Shown here: positions 12,353 to 24,100 of the stretch, in pieces
Layout: every line of letters starts with the position of its first letter
Numbering within the stretch: the first letter of the stretch is position 1
Source: Trichoderma breve
Lineage: Eukaryota; Ascomycota; Sordariomycetes; Hypocreales; Hypocreaceae
Direction: 5' to 3'
Assembly: GCF_028502605.1 (NCBI RefSeq)
Contig: NC_079233.1
Location: forward strand, 806,001 to 870,000
Length of the DNA: 64,000 nucleotides
The notes under the pieces: model-generated
The model's input: the letters and a program-made list of their open reading frames with translations, nothing else
Told to the model about the DNA's origin: nothing
The model's database searches: none
Program-made: the position numbers and the translations under genes

Positions 12353-14075
12353 CTAGAGGATTTCTCTGAGCCTGAGTAATAATCTCAGCTCGCCATAGGC
12401 CATCATGAAAGCATCGATAGCATCCCTTTCAAAACTAGCCCCGTCCTCCCCTAGGGCAAAAGCAATATCAATATTCCAAACGAGCCTTGCAATCATCTGA
12501 TTGATGCCCATGAGAACCCGGTGCTTCCCGATACAACTATACGGGCTAACAGAAGAAACGGTTAACCGGCACGTCATACTTTGGAGCGACCAGAGGTGTG
12601 GCTGATCTGTTGAGGACGGGGCAAACGCATCCTTGTCTTTAGTCATGTCTGGAAATTGGTACCGGCGTTCTAGAACAAACGAGTCTGCTTTTGAATAGAC
12701 CGCTCCATTTGCAGCTCCAAGAGTAAGTAGGCATCGTTACAAGGCAGACAGTGCAAAAGTGCTCGTGTACTTTGCGTCTCATAGATGACTTACTCCTCCC
12801 AAGTGCATGCTGCGGACACATCACGGACATGCTTCCAGGAACATGAACGCCACCAAACATGACTACCCCTGGAGTTGTGAGGCGGTATATCATCGTTGGG
12901 ATGTCTTCGGGATGCGCCAGCTTGTACAAGATGGAAGCCAAGCTTGCAGCCGTTATGTGGCTGGCGTCTTGTCAGGCTTGTTTCTTTACTTGTCATGCTC
13001 ACTACACATAAACTCACCTCCCTGCACCCATTATGGGCTATGTATCCCCAATCAATGAATCTGTCTCCTTCTGACTTGGCCCCCCTCCTTTCAGTGGGTC
13101 AAGCAGGGTCGTCATGATATCAGGGATCTCTGGCTCACACTTGATTCGACTTTGTAAACTATTCCGATAAAATCCGATAAACTTCCACCAATCTCTCGAT
13201 AATATGGGAATACTCATCCCAACTCTTAACAACCAAACAGACAGTTGCAAAGCCAGAGGCAAAATCCCAACACTCAACAGATCAATGGCCCAATGGTTCC
13301 GAGACGTTCCCAGCTTGTTGAATGACTTTCTAAAGGCAAGATCGCCCATGACATCAAAGCTGTAGAAGAAAAATCCCTTTGCCATGTCAATTGGTTGGCC
13401 CCGACTGCAATGATCCTCTCAAACAAGACGCTGCGGTACTCTCTCATCTGCTGCTCGCACCCCCTGACCCCCTGAGCACTGAAGGCCCGACTCCAAACGC
13501 GGCGAAGCTCATTGTGAATAGACCTGTCGTGAATCATATTGAGAGACGTCATGGGCTTGGTAATGTCGTAGATGCGTCCCCTTTTGCATTTTGACGCCGG
13601 TCCATGAAGAGCCATCACACCCTTTGGATGGCGTATCGACAACTCGGACGGACCAACCCGAGCATACGGGCCGTATTGGTCGTGAAGCGCGCCAATTTTG
13701 TTCTATGTATCCGGGCCACACACAGTATAACATGGCCAGAAAATCGAGATACGTGCGCCCATGGGGCCTGGAAACCTACTTAAATGGTGAAAGAAGAGCC
13801 GATATGTGATGAGGCTCAAGTATAGTCGGAGGAAAATTTGCATAAAGCTGAGTCGACAAGATGATGGCGGATATCCAATATCCGCTGGGCTTGTTGAAGA
13901 TGGCAGATTGAGTCAATACCACGCCAGAGAGGAAACTGGATGCCACAGCAGACTCATAGCGCTGAAGAGGAAGATGGTGTTCTTCTTTGTTGAAGTATAT
14001 GGGACGAGTGAGATTGTCGACGGCCCACCAACTAAAGTATGCATAAATGGTGCAATGTGTAAAAACTGCCAAGAT
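12353..14075 (-). pseudogene. Decayed fungal cytochrome P450
   Basis: P450 pieces occur in order on the minus strand but in changing frames. They are a membrane-proximal segment with RFPGP (near 13765), a YGPYARVGPSELSIRHPKG stretch (near 13640-13690), FFFYSFDVMGDLAFRKSF (near 13330-13380), an I-helix AGSHITAASLASILYKLA with a GTGAGT intron before it (near 12915-13020), PGVVMFGGVHVPGSMSVM (near 12830-12880), a PERW-like region (near 12670), and the heme loop PYSCIGK with Cys at 12535-12533. Lesions are an in-frame TAG at 13705-13703, a frameshift near 13390-13400, loss of the segment carrying the K-helix ExxR (HPED joins IPTMIYRLT near 12903), and a damaged intron before the heme loop, where a GT donor is not found. 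The order and spacing match long-chain fungal P450s with N-terminal anchors. No functional enzyme can be made from this copy. Confidence 0.88.
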
Positions 14076-15311
14076 TAGACAAGTCAGATGTAGAAACTAA
14101 GTAATTGAAGGTAATGGGTCTTGCATGTGCATCAGTGCTTATTCGTAGACACATTTACTCGACGACTGTACCATCGCCCCCGATGGACTCACGGACTTAT
14201 TTGCGGAGAAGTTGAAATGCAAATGAGTTGAGCGAATATTTGGACGACAAGGATGAAGATACGGTGTCCAAAGTTCACACTACTCACTATGGCTTTGAAG
14301 AGGGCTTTCTAGAAGCCAAGAATCGCTTCTATAAAGACCCTCGGGTCTGTGCAAGAAGCACAATGCGCGGTTTGTTGCGCTTGCACTGGCATATTAAACG
14401 GCCCGTTTCAACTTGAATTACAGGCCGGATCAAATGAGATATCTGGTAGTTATTGTGCGCCTTGTATTGTATAGAAGATAGGAATGGGGCGATTACAACG
14501 ATATAGCATGACTGGAATCTGGTCCGAGGGGGTGAAGACTTCGCGATATCTCGGCCTTATACAATGCTTACCTGGTATGGAATTATATAAAATGGGTACT
14601 TGCTCTATTCGAGTTTATAATGGAAACTGAAATCCGTTTTCGCCGTATAATTCCCGAAAGACCTCTGCTGTTGACAGGTGGCGTCCACGAGCATGAGTCT
14701 CCATTGACAAGATGCCATAGAGTCTCCATCTCGGGGAAGTTAAAGAAAGCCATAAAGGCACTACATATATTTCTGAAAGCATTAAGTAATAACATGCGTG
14801 CAGTCTTTTCACATTCACGTGATGATAAGAATGACAGCTATCTTGATTCCGCGGACGCTCTGAATCTAAATCTGCTGCTTCTTTCTTCTTTCTTCTTCCT
14901 CAAATTCTCCTCTACATTTACGCCATTGGTTGTCCAACCAAAGCCATGTCAAGATTTAGCTTAGAGCTAGCGATTTAAACTATGTCCCATCTTGATTATT
15001 AAGGTTCGATTCTTCGCAACATCACTCGCCACTAAGCTTCGGCATCCCCACCATCGCGGATCGTCGGAGTGGGTTGGAAAGAGTGGCCATCTCCTTGTAA
15101 GCCTATTGGCCGAGCCATACTTGCAGCAATAATTCGCGATGCAACGATGTTGAAGCAAGTGACTTCGGCCTGTTGGCAGGTGATGCTTGTGCCTATCTAT
15201 GTCGTTGTCTTTCTCAGGTATCTGCCCTCAGTCTGTTGGACACAAATTCAACCCTCACATAATTTCTTTTCGGATATTAATTTCAACATCTCTTTAGCAC
15301 AGCTCCCCAGC
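14076..15311. other. Intergenic region between two decayed genes
   Basis: It contains the presumed promoter of the P450 relic and the upstream DNA of the 2EXR gene. Short ORFs (for example 14228-14416 and 14620-14964) show no recognisable motif. Confidence 0.4.
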
Positions 15312-16232
15312 ATGGAGACCCTCGTCGGACAGCTGGGTGACACGTTCCACCTCTTCGCTGAGCTGCCTTTCGACGTGCGGGAGATGATTTAGAAGATTGC
15401 GCTCCAGCCGCCTCAAATACGCAAAGTCCTCTTCCTCGGCACTTGGAGACGTCAGCAGCCCTTGAGACCCGGCCTGGCAGCTTATATCAATCCCGATGCC
15501 AGAGAGAACACACCCCTATTAGTCACCGAGCTGGATAACCGCCGTTCGATACGCTCGATAGAGGATATCCTCTGGTTGACCAATGTGGAGGCCCGTGAAG
15601 TAATCCGGTCGGTGGACAGGAAGCGAGCGAGGGAGCGAGCAAACCGGCCGCAAGTCCGAGATCAACCGCAGATATTGAGTGGTCACTTCAGAAATGGACA
15701 ACAAGAATTGACATTGACATACGCCTCGGACAGAGACGTGATATGTTTCGAAAGCAGGGACTTGAAGAATATCCTGCACTGGGTCTCGCATACGGCAGCA
15801 ATACCCCCATTCATCGAGATGGGCTTCTTCAACTTTGCTTTGCCATACCACAAGTCATGGGCCGAGTTTTACCCAGAGAAATCACCCATATATCGATACC
15901 ACAAGCGGAGAACGATGGACGGTATCATCTTCCGCGCATGCGCCAGATCCGGAGCCCAGCACTTTTGGGTGATTGACAGAGTGCCTCGTCCCAAGGAGGA
16001 AAGACGGAATGAGTATGTTGAAAGTCATTTCAAAATTTTTGGCTATCGGGAGCGCTATCTACCGGTCATCGATAGGACTCATTGGGATCTTCGGGACTCA
16101 AAGTCTTTAGAATTCATGGATAGACTTAAAGCGGCAGTGTTACATTGGAAGGGGCTCGTCATTAGCAATCGGTCGCCTTTGGAGTATTCAAGACCTCCGA
16201 CGCAGTATGGAGTTCTCTGCTGCGTCGAGTGA
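15312..16232 (+). pseudogene. 2EXR-domain protein gene with a single in-frame nonsense codon
   Basis: From the ATG at 15312 the frame reads METLVGQLGDTFHLFAELP followed by FDVREMI, then TAG at 15390-15392, then KIALQPPQIRKVLF and on for 280 more codons in the same frame to TGA at 16230-16232. The first part is the start of the fungal 2EXR domain (F-x-LF-x-ELP...R-x-x-IW-x-x-AL), and the TAG sits exactly where the conserved tryptophan belongs, so a TGG-to-TAG change is the simple explanation. The rest of the frame is intact over 840 bases (306 codons including the stop position), so the lesion is recent, or read through, or a sequencing error. 2EXR proteins are abundant, lineage-specific fungal proteins of unknown function. 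A downstream start at 15462 or later would remove the domain. Confidence 0.8.
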
Positions 16233-18337
16233 GAAAAACACGCCGCATTATCCCAATGATTCTATGGCTACTCTTGGGAGATAATGGTGGTGGTCATTGT
16301 GAAATCACGGGCAATGGATGCATGATTTTAGTGAGGAGCTTTTTACTCAGGGGCCACAGGTGCAAATGGAGGATGGATGGAGATGTAGGATAAGCGGATA
16401 TCATTCTTGAGCCTCCACAGCGATATTTCCAAACATGTTCCATCTTTCTAAATCAGCCGATGCCCGCTTGATCATATGCCATGTGCCGCCCATCGTGATA
16501 GGACAATGTATGGCTTGCAGGGTTTGTCGAGGTTGTGCGACGGTGATGATTCGCTCCATCATCACAAGCGGCTATATATATTCCATACTATTCTACTGGT
16601 TACCTATACTTTCTTTCAGTGATATTTATAGCCTGAGTGAATAAATGGTTGGGCATGCTGCTTTGTGATGCTAGGTATCCAGAAGGCTCAGTTTCATGTT
16701 GGAGTAACCACCCACGATACTGCAGCATTTGATTACTTATTTTGCGAGATTCAACAAACATTATACAGTGCCATCTCATCTCATTAAATTCAGCAAGGCC
16801 AATTGCAAATATTGACGACCTTCTCCCAAAATCTACCACTACACTACAAACACAAGCGTCATCATCCATGCACCCAAATGCAGCCATCCGCGGCACGTAT
16901 CTGCCCGAACCCTCGCATCTCCCGCCCGTACCCGTCCAGACATTGCCGATATGCAGCATGCCTCTTTTACCGGATAACATTCCAAAAATACCCAGTCCGA
17001 AGCCCTATTTTGACGTCCTGCCTCACGGAGCAAGCAATTATAAAAATATGATAGAAAACAAAATAGTTTGGAGGACAGGGGGGAGGCGTGTTTTTTTCTT
17101 TTCTAATTTTTTTCTTTCATGGTTTCTTCTTCCCGTGATTGGATCCCGCTACTGAAAAAAAAAATGCAAGACAATAGGGGGCGTGTGTCAAAGCGAAAAG
17201 GGATCAGCACGCGGCTTTGGGGCGTGTGCGTGTGTCACACGGGATGATACAGCAGAACCGGGGGGAGAGAAAAAAAGGACGTTATTGAGGATTCTCGGTG
17301 ACGAGGTGGATCTCGTTGTGCTTGTTAAAAAAAGCCTCAATCTATTGACAAGTTCAATCCCGGTTTCAATCCTTCACTCTGAGCCAGGAGAAGAGTCGTT
17401 TTTGATAACTATAGGAGTTTTACTTCTTTTGCTTATAAAACATCGTGGGCAACACAGCAGCCAATATCCCTCGACGCAGCCATACAACCCTCTCCCCCTT
17501 TGAGACTAAGCTGGGCTCTCACAAGGCAGGTGGTGGTTGCACATCGGAGCTATGCAAGAAAAAAAATAAAAAGGCACACAAAGAAGCTCCGAGATTTGGG
17601 AAGACAAGTAAACAGCTGAAGAAGGATTGGGTAGTGTGGACTTTGACAAGGCTCTTCAATTCGATGATAAAGAATAAAAAAAAAAGACTCTACGTAGCCT
17701 ATGAGAGCTGAAGGAGTGTCTTTTGATCCCGGGTGTTGGGAAGAAGAACCCTGTTCGACCGGTGAGGACGAGGTGCATTAGCTGCTTCATGATATCGACT
17801 TTTTCGGTCTCTGAAAATGACCAAATGCAGCAACATGCGCGTACTTTCTACGGAGTACGTGGGGGCTTAAAAAGAGAAATATAGACACACTCATGACACA
17901 TTCGACGCAAAGAGTCGTGGCACATGGGGCACTTTGGATGGAGTAGCACGTATGCAATGCATGTCTTATTTCTCCTCTCCGTTCCTCTGGTGAAGGAAGA
18001 AAATAAAAAAAACTCAACACTCAACACATAATACATACATACAGACACACGCACACAATAAGACAAAACAACAAAGGCAAAATAAAATAATAATAAAAGA
18101 CGGACGAAAAGATCGAGCCGAGCCACACCTCAACCAAAAATTCCCCGAAATCTTTTGCCACTCAGCTGCACTCTCTCTGTCTCTTATTCTCTCACTCACC
18201 CTCTCATCATCCTCCTGCTTCGCCCCCCCCTAACAATCCCCATTACAAACCAACTTCGCCTCAACAAAACAAATATCTCAAATAAACCACTAAACAATAA
18301 AGAACTAAACCCCTCAAGACCATCCCACCAATGTACA

Positions 18338-18392
18338 TACATACATACCTTACATACATACACACATACACACGCACACACACTCAACATCC
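18338..18392. repeat. ACAT/CA microsatellite
   Basis: A run of ACAT units (ACATACATACATAC) passes into CACA and CACACGCACACACAC units, with small interruptions, inside a broader G-poor tract (about 18180-18680) on the plus strand. Confidence 0.75.
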
Positions 18393-19484
18393 TCAGAAAC
18401 CCCCAAATCTCACCCACAAATGCGTCAGCTTCCTCTCTCCTCCTACTCTCCTGTCCTTCGGCATGTACCACCCCAAAACCTTTTTTTCCCAGCATAAGAC
18501 ACCTTAAAGAGAACAAAAAAAACGCCACTCCAAGTTCAAGCTCAAAACAGCGCCTCTCAGCCTTTCTTCCCTTACCCTTTCTTTTTTTCAGCCCCCAGGG
18601 CGGAGAATTCACACCCACACCGGCCCAGCCGAAGCAGCAAATCACAAGTTTCCTAAAAAGCCATCAAATCATAAAATTATAAAAAAAACATAAATACATA
18701 AAAGAGAGTTCTGCTCTTGTACTAGCACCCTTTCAAGTTTAAGAGCTGGCTTGAGTTTTGAACCAAGTCTCTCTAAGCCCCCTCGCCCCGCGAATCATGT
18801 ACAAACTAATGGACTTGACCGAGACCGATTACATGCATTCTCGTCTGTCCGTACCCTTTTCAGCTGCTTCGCTCAGCACAGTCGTCATCATTTTGTAGGC
18901 TCCTTCGTCTCAGTGTGTGGGAGGCGAGCGAGGTTGTGTTTGTCCGGTTGTCATTTTGCTCATTTCGCTTCCCGAAGCGCCTTCAGCCGCTCTCTTTTCG
19001 GTTTGGCGGCTGGACGTCTTTCTGCCTTGTCTATTCAATCCACCTGCAGCTTGTTTGTCATTTACCTTGTTTGTAGTTGCTATTGTCTGTCTGCCTTGTC
19101 TGCTCATGGTAGTATTTTCCGGCATCTGTTTGTATTTTCCTCTGCCTTACAAAGCCCATCCATCTGCCGAACGCTCCTTGGAGCCAGCATCTGGCAGATG
19201 AAACGTGCCCCCTTGTCACTGCAACCACTGGAAACAAGCGTACCCATGACAGATGGTTTTATTACTGTTGCTGACTCTGCATCAAATCCGTAAAAACTCC
19301 ATTTGCATCCATACCGTATGCTCTTGACTTGACATTGTCCAGAACCTTGTTTAAACCCGATATCCCGTAGACTATACACTCCCTATAACCCTGCCTGGCC
19401 ATCCTTGCTCTGTAATAGAGTAAACCCTGGCCCCTCCCTCTTTAAACGCCTGATATGAAGCAGAAGAGGGATGAGAGAAAAAGG

Positions 19485-19510
19485 AAAAAAAAAAAAAAAA
19501 AAAAAAAAAA
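19485..19510. repeat. Poly(A) homopolymer run
   Basis: 26 consecutive A residues on the plus strand, preceded by GAGAAAAAGG. It lies about 370 bases beyond the stop codon of the FlbC-like gene, which is on the other strand. No retrotransposon body is visible next to it. Confidence 0.7.
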
Positions 19511-19878
19511 GATACTAAAGAAGGATTAAAAGAAAAAAGATCAGGGTGAAAAACTACACCGGAACAAAACAAAACTCCCCCAAAATCCATGGAACAAATG
19601 CGACAACCTTCTCGTCCGGGGTGTCTTGTGTGAATTTTTTTGGTTTCCCTTTTGTAAGACCGATGCATGTTTTACCTCGTCTGAGAGGGGCTTTGTATCT
19701 CCATATCTTTGAGCCCCTCCCCTTTTCCATTGGGTATCAAAACCAACCACATGCTGATCTCCTGCATTCGCTTGCCGTTGCAAGGTGCTCTTGTGCGTAT
19801 AGTAGTTTACAAGCTGCTCGCCTCATCCGGAGCAAATCCCGGTCCTGTCGCCCGGTCGGTTCCCCGGAACGTCGCGGC

Positions 19879-21168
19879 TTAACCGGCCTCTCCATTTCGC
19901 TGGACCCCTTCGTCTGAAGCACTGGGGTTCTCGGCAGAAGTCTCGTGGCTCTTGTTTTCGCAGCCCTTGACCAATCGGTGTCTCTGCAGCAAATTGTCAA
20001 CAACCACGGAGAGAACAGAAACACAATAGCAACTACATACCTTTAGAGCGTCCTTTCGTGAAAAGCTCTTGGCACAATAAGTACACGGGAATGGCTTGAC
20101 GGCAAGGTGAATGCGCTTGTGACGTTTCAAATCGTGATTACGGCTAAACGACTGAACGCATTGATCACACTTAAATGGCCGTTCAGGCTGTGCCTGTGGT
20201 TGTGCGTGTGGGTACATCATGGCCGGGGCCCCCCCGTACCCTCCAGGAACTATTCCGGGAATCATCGAGAGTGAGCTGCCAGGCTGGTGAATGTTGGACA
20301 TGACGGGCCCGCCCATTGTTGACATCGGTGCCTGGTAAGTCTGATAGGAGCGATAGGGGCCGGGGGGCGCCATGGACGGGAGTGGGTGCTGGCCCAAACC
20401 CCGTGGAAGCGGTGCCGCTCCCGTGGGCGAGTGGCTGTTCGGCGAGTGCTGGGTTGCGTAGGAGAAGCCAGGCTGGGGCTGGGCAGTCGACGAAGAGCCG
20501 TAGCTGGGTCCGCTGATAGAAGATCGACTGTGCCCGTACGGCTCAGCATGGGCTGGAGCATTGGACATGGACGGCGCTTGTGTGATGCTCCCTGACGGTA
20601 AACTAGAGTGGCTCTCCTGGCCATTGGAAGACTGAAAGGGATGATGCTCATAGGACGCTTCCCCTGGGGCTGTGGGGGACTGGGGACTTCGCTGAGTGCC
20701 GTAGGGCTGGGGATAGAGGGATCGCGGGGCGTAGGCCGCCGTTCCCAGAGGATGCTGGGTTCCGTTGGCAGCATTAACGGTATATGACGGTCCGCCAGCG
20801 GTCTGCATCGGGGCGGTTTGCTGGCCCGTAGCTGAGTTGACGCCGTAAGAGGGGTTGCCGGGTGTTGGCCAATTTCCGTGGACGTGGCCGGCGTTGTATG
20901 TATATTGCTGCATGGTGTTTGGGGCTTGAGAACCTTGCGAACTGCTTGTGTGGACACTCGACAAACCTGGGCTCAGGCCTTCGCTGGCTCCTGAAGACGG
21001 GGGGGTTAGATCGATGTTCTTGATGTTATAGAAAGAACGAGGTCGGGAAGAGTAGTTATCCGTACTTGGAACCTCTGACTGTGGCGGGGGGAGAGAAAAG
21101 GTAGGCAAAGCGCCAGTTGCCGGTCGTCGGGACGAAAAACTTGACGGCGGTTGATGAACCGATTCCAT
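19879..21168 (-). CDS. flbC: FlbC-like C2H2 zinc-finger conidiation regulator
   Basis: Two exons on the minus strand, 21168-20041 and 19983-19879, give 410 residues. Residues 1-330 are disordered and rich in Ser, Pro, Gln, Gly and Tyr, with an early IDLTPPSSG motif. Two C2H2 fingers close the protein. The first, residues 332-354, is FKCDQC...HDLKRHKRIH. The second begins PFPCTYCAKSFSRKDALK and is completed across the intron by RHRLVKGC. This finger pair and the HLAVKPFPC linker are the pattern I know from Aspergillus FlbC and its Sordariomycete orthologs, nuclear activators of asexual development. The 57-nt intron is a multiple of three with no stop, so retention would insert 19 residues into finger 2. 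The start is the first Met that gives the family-like N-terminus; an upstream extension of the frame is less likely. Ortholog assignment is likely but rests on recall. Confidence 0.85.
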   Translation of the reverse strand: MESVHQPPSSFSSRRPATGALPTFSLPPPQSEVPSTDNYSSRPRSFYNIKNIDLTPPSSGASEGLSPGLSSVHTSSSQGSQAPNTMQQYTYNAGHVHGNWPTPGNPSYGVNSATGQQTAPMQTAGGPSYTVNAANGTQHPLGTAAYAPRSLYPQPYGTQRSPQSPTAPGEASYEHHPFQSSNGQESHSSLPSGSITQAPSMSNAPAHAEPYGHSRSSISGPSYGSSSTAQPQPGFSYATQHSPNSHSPTGAAPLPRGLGQHPLPSMAPPGPYRSYQTYQAPMSTMGGPVMSNIHQPGSSLSMIPGIVPGGYGGAPAMMYPHAQPQAQPERPFKCDQCVQSFSRNHDLKRHKRIHLAVKPFPCTYCAKSFSRKDALKVCSCYCVSVLSVVVDNLLQRHRLVKGCENKSHETSAENPSASDEGVQRNGEAG

Positions 21169-24100
21169 GGCACTGGCTTTGAAACGGTGTTGATCGAGTC
21201 GACGCTGCTCGAATCGTCGACACAACTGGCTGTTGGTTGCTCAAAGGTTAGATAGATGCTCTTGTTCTATTCGGTAATGAGCGCGTCAAGTAACAGCACG
21301 AGGTTCCTCGAGTAGAAGTGTTTCTGGGAGGTGGGTTGAGGCTTGTCGAGATGATGATCATGCAAGAGCTATGCGCCAAGGCAAGGCAATGCACAGCAAC
21401 CCCGAGACAAGTGACTCGGCTTCGATCAGAGGGCAAGTGCCGTTCCTCTGACAAGGCACAAGGCTGTGTGATATGATGGGAAGAAGGTGATGGATGAAGT
21501 TGAACAGCGGATGACATACAAAGTTGCGGCGACTGAGCACGAGTACCTCTACCCTCTACAGGCAGGCGACCGCGGTAGGCGAGTGCAGCGCTTAGCGGGT
21601 GCAGCGAGTGGCAGCGCCTCAACGCCAGCAGACGATGGTTGGCTGGAATGCCCAACGAAGACGGGAGTGGCGGATGTGCTGGGCTGATGTTTTAGCCGTT
21701 TTTAGTGATACGGCGTCTCAGACTTGCTCTTCTATTGCGGTTGACGAAGGGGGGGCAATAGAACGAGACGACGAGTTCGGAGAGATGCCGCAAGGGAAAG
21801 AAGCCTGGGAGCGAGTTGCTTATATACGAGCGCTGAGATTGTAGATGGAAGCGTCCAAAAAGGCCGGGCTCGCTGCTACCGTTGGAAAGAAAAAGGCTTT
21901 TTGAGGTGGAGTGGCGTCGAATCTTGATCCGTAACCAGAGACAACAAGCAGGTGGTTGAAAGACGATTTCCGGGAACGGCACAGGAAGCGAGGGGGGCGT
22001 ATGTAAGACTTTTGTATACGCCTGGATGTGGTAGGAAAAAAAAAGAGGGAGACAAGGAAAAAGAGAGAAGAAGGTCCAAGTGCCACGGAAGCCTTAATAT
22101 TCCTAGATGAAAGCCCTCTAGAATTAAGGTTGGCACAAAAAGGTGGTTTATCGGGGGTATTCTTTCTCGTCCTTGTCTTTGGCTTTTTTTTTCGTCTTTG
22201 TGTCTTATCTTTTTTCGTTTGCTTTTTTATTGGAATTTTTTTTTTTTCAACCTTTGTATCCTTTACTCTTTTTTTTGTGTTGAGAGTTGAGTTTTTGCAG
22301 ACAAGGATGCCGCGTTTGAGTTGGGCCGTCGAGCTGCACGCAAGCTGATGGGGAAAAAAGACCAGATGAAAGGGCTCGGAGTGAGCCGAAGGGGGGACTG
22401 CGGCTGCTTTTTGATGGATGTACTTTTGGCGTCCCGAGATTCCCTCAATACACAGTCAATAAGGTTTCCCTGTGGTTCCGGCCGGCGTCGTCGTTGGCGT
22501 CGCTCTGAGCAATCTGTTTGGCGCAAGCTGCCCACAAGTGTGTTATCGCTACAAGACGGTTTGCCTTCTCCCCATCTGTTCAACTCTGTTTTTTTCCCTC
22601 CTCCCTAGCGCCCCAAGGCTGGGTTTTTAGCAGCCCCAGGTGTTGGGACTTGGGTATCTTGTCGCTGAGCCACGCGCTGCTTGTGCTTGTGCTTTGGACG
22701 GGACCTGATGCCTTGTCCCGATCCTGGTCGTGGGCCGGTGTGGGTGCGAGGTAGCACTACCGTCATTCGGGTTCGAGAGCTGTATGGCTAGCGCTTTCAT
22801 AGATTGGAGGGCTGAAGCGGAGCCATGGATCAAGTCGCCAGCTCGTCGCTAGGGGGTGGAGTCTGAGTCTGTACTTGTGCTAGTCCGCAGAGAGGAGAGG
22901 AGAAAGAAGGTGGAGATGCAGGCAGAGCAAGAATTGAGAAGCCAGGGATCCGGTGCTGTCGAGGTACTGCGGTGGTATACCGTACCGTACCGTAGACGAT
23001 TGTATGTTGTATGTTGAGCGTTGCTTTTCCCAATCATCCTCCCTCTGTCCGTACTGCACGGTGCTCAACGGTAGCATCACCATTATCATCACCATCACCA
23101 ACCCCAGCACAACCCAGCACCCCTCCTCTCTTCCCACAGCCCATTGACTGACTCCTTCTCCTTCTCTCTGTCTGTCTCTCTCTCTGGGGTTGCTCAAAAG
23201 TCACAAGCTGCTAGCTGCTGCAGCTGCTGCAGGGGAGTGCCGACAGGTGGGTAGGGGGGCGTGTGGACGGCCAGTGTGAGAGAACAACAGGAATAAACCT
23301 TTCCGGCGAATGGCTGGCCAGGACCGCACCTTGGCCGGGCTGGCACGCAGCGGGAAGGGCTTGCAAAGCTACGAGGCCTCGTACATGTACAGCACAGTAG
23401 TGCCAATTGCCTTAGTATTGTACGAAGCAGGTAAAGTAGCATCCTGTCGTATTTATTCCAGTTTGTCAGCTTGAAGCAAAAAAGCGTCCCTCTCGTAAAA
23501 ATGCCCGCCGTACTGAACTGACAGCACCGTACTCGTACCTTGGGTGGCCTTGCTGCCGTTGGACCGGAGAAGCACAGATTCGTAATAAACGGCCGCTCTT
23601 GAATCATGTGTAAATCGCCTATCCTTTTGCGTGGCCCAGAGACAAAAACGGTCCTGGCCTCGGATCCAATCCCTGAAAGCGTCATGGGTGTGGGAATGGA
23701 ATGTTTCGGACGGGCGTTGGCGAACAACAAAGACAATCCCGCACGGAGCGTCGGGCGCCAAGGTACCTGTGCCCATCTTCACGGTTCGCCGTACATCCGC
23801 ATGCAGGGGCTTACGTACGCGGTGTACTCCGTGCGCAATTCCCTCAAGATGACACGGTGCCGTCCTGGCTCTTCCGGATGCCGCCTGGCAGCTCGGACAT
23901 GCACCGTTTTCTCAGCCGCGAGCGCTCTTCTGCCTTGGCCAATGCGTTAGTGTGCGGTACGGCGCATCTACAAGGACGCGACCTTCGTGCTGTGTCGTAT
24001 ATGATACTTTGGCCTCAGGGCGCAGCGGCGTAGCGTCTCCGAGTATGCAGTACCTGTGGTCATTAGACCTCTGCTAAGACATGCTGCGTGTGGAGAATCG

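Larger units (their letters stand above)
16233..19878. other. Intergenic region with low-complexity tracts
   Basis: 3.6 kb with no supportable gene. It holds an exact TACGGAGTA at 17849-17857, an A+C-biased tract (18180-18680) with a CA/ACAT microsatellite, and a 26-base A run at 19485-19510. The right end is the 3' flank of the FlbC-like gene. ORFs such as 18155-18682 and 18196-18645 are compositional artefacts of the A+C tract. Confidence 0.5.

Noticed and set aside
12353..16232. Secondary-metabolite cluster suggested by a P450
   Set aside because: The P450 is broken, the neighbour is a 2EXR gene, and no backbone synthase, transporter or cluster regulator lies near; the SDR is 35 kb away among housekeeping genes.
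18155..18682. Overlapping ORFs on both strands, 149-175 codons
   Set aside because: Both arise from the A+C-rich low-complexity tract.
19485..19510. Poly(A) run as the tail of a retroposed gene
   Set aside because: The sequence upstream has no coding or element-like character and no flanking target-site duplication was found.
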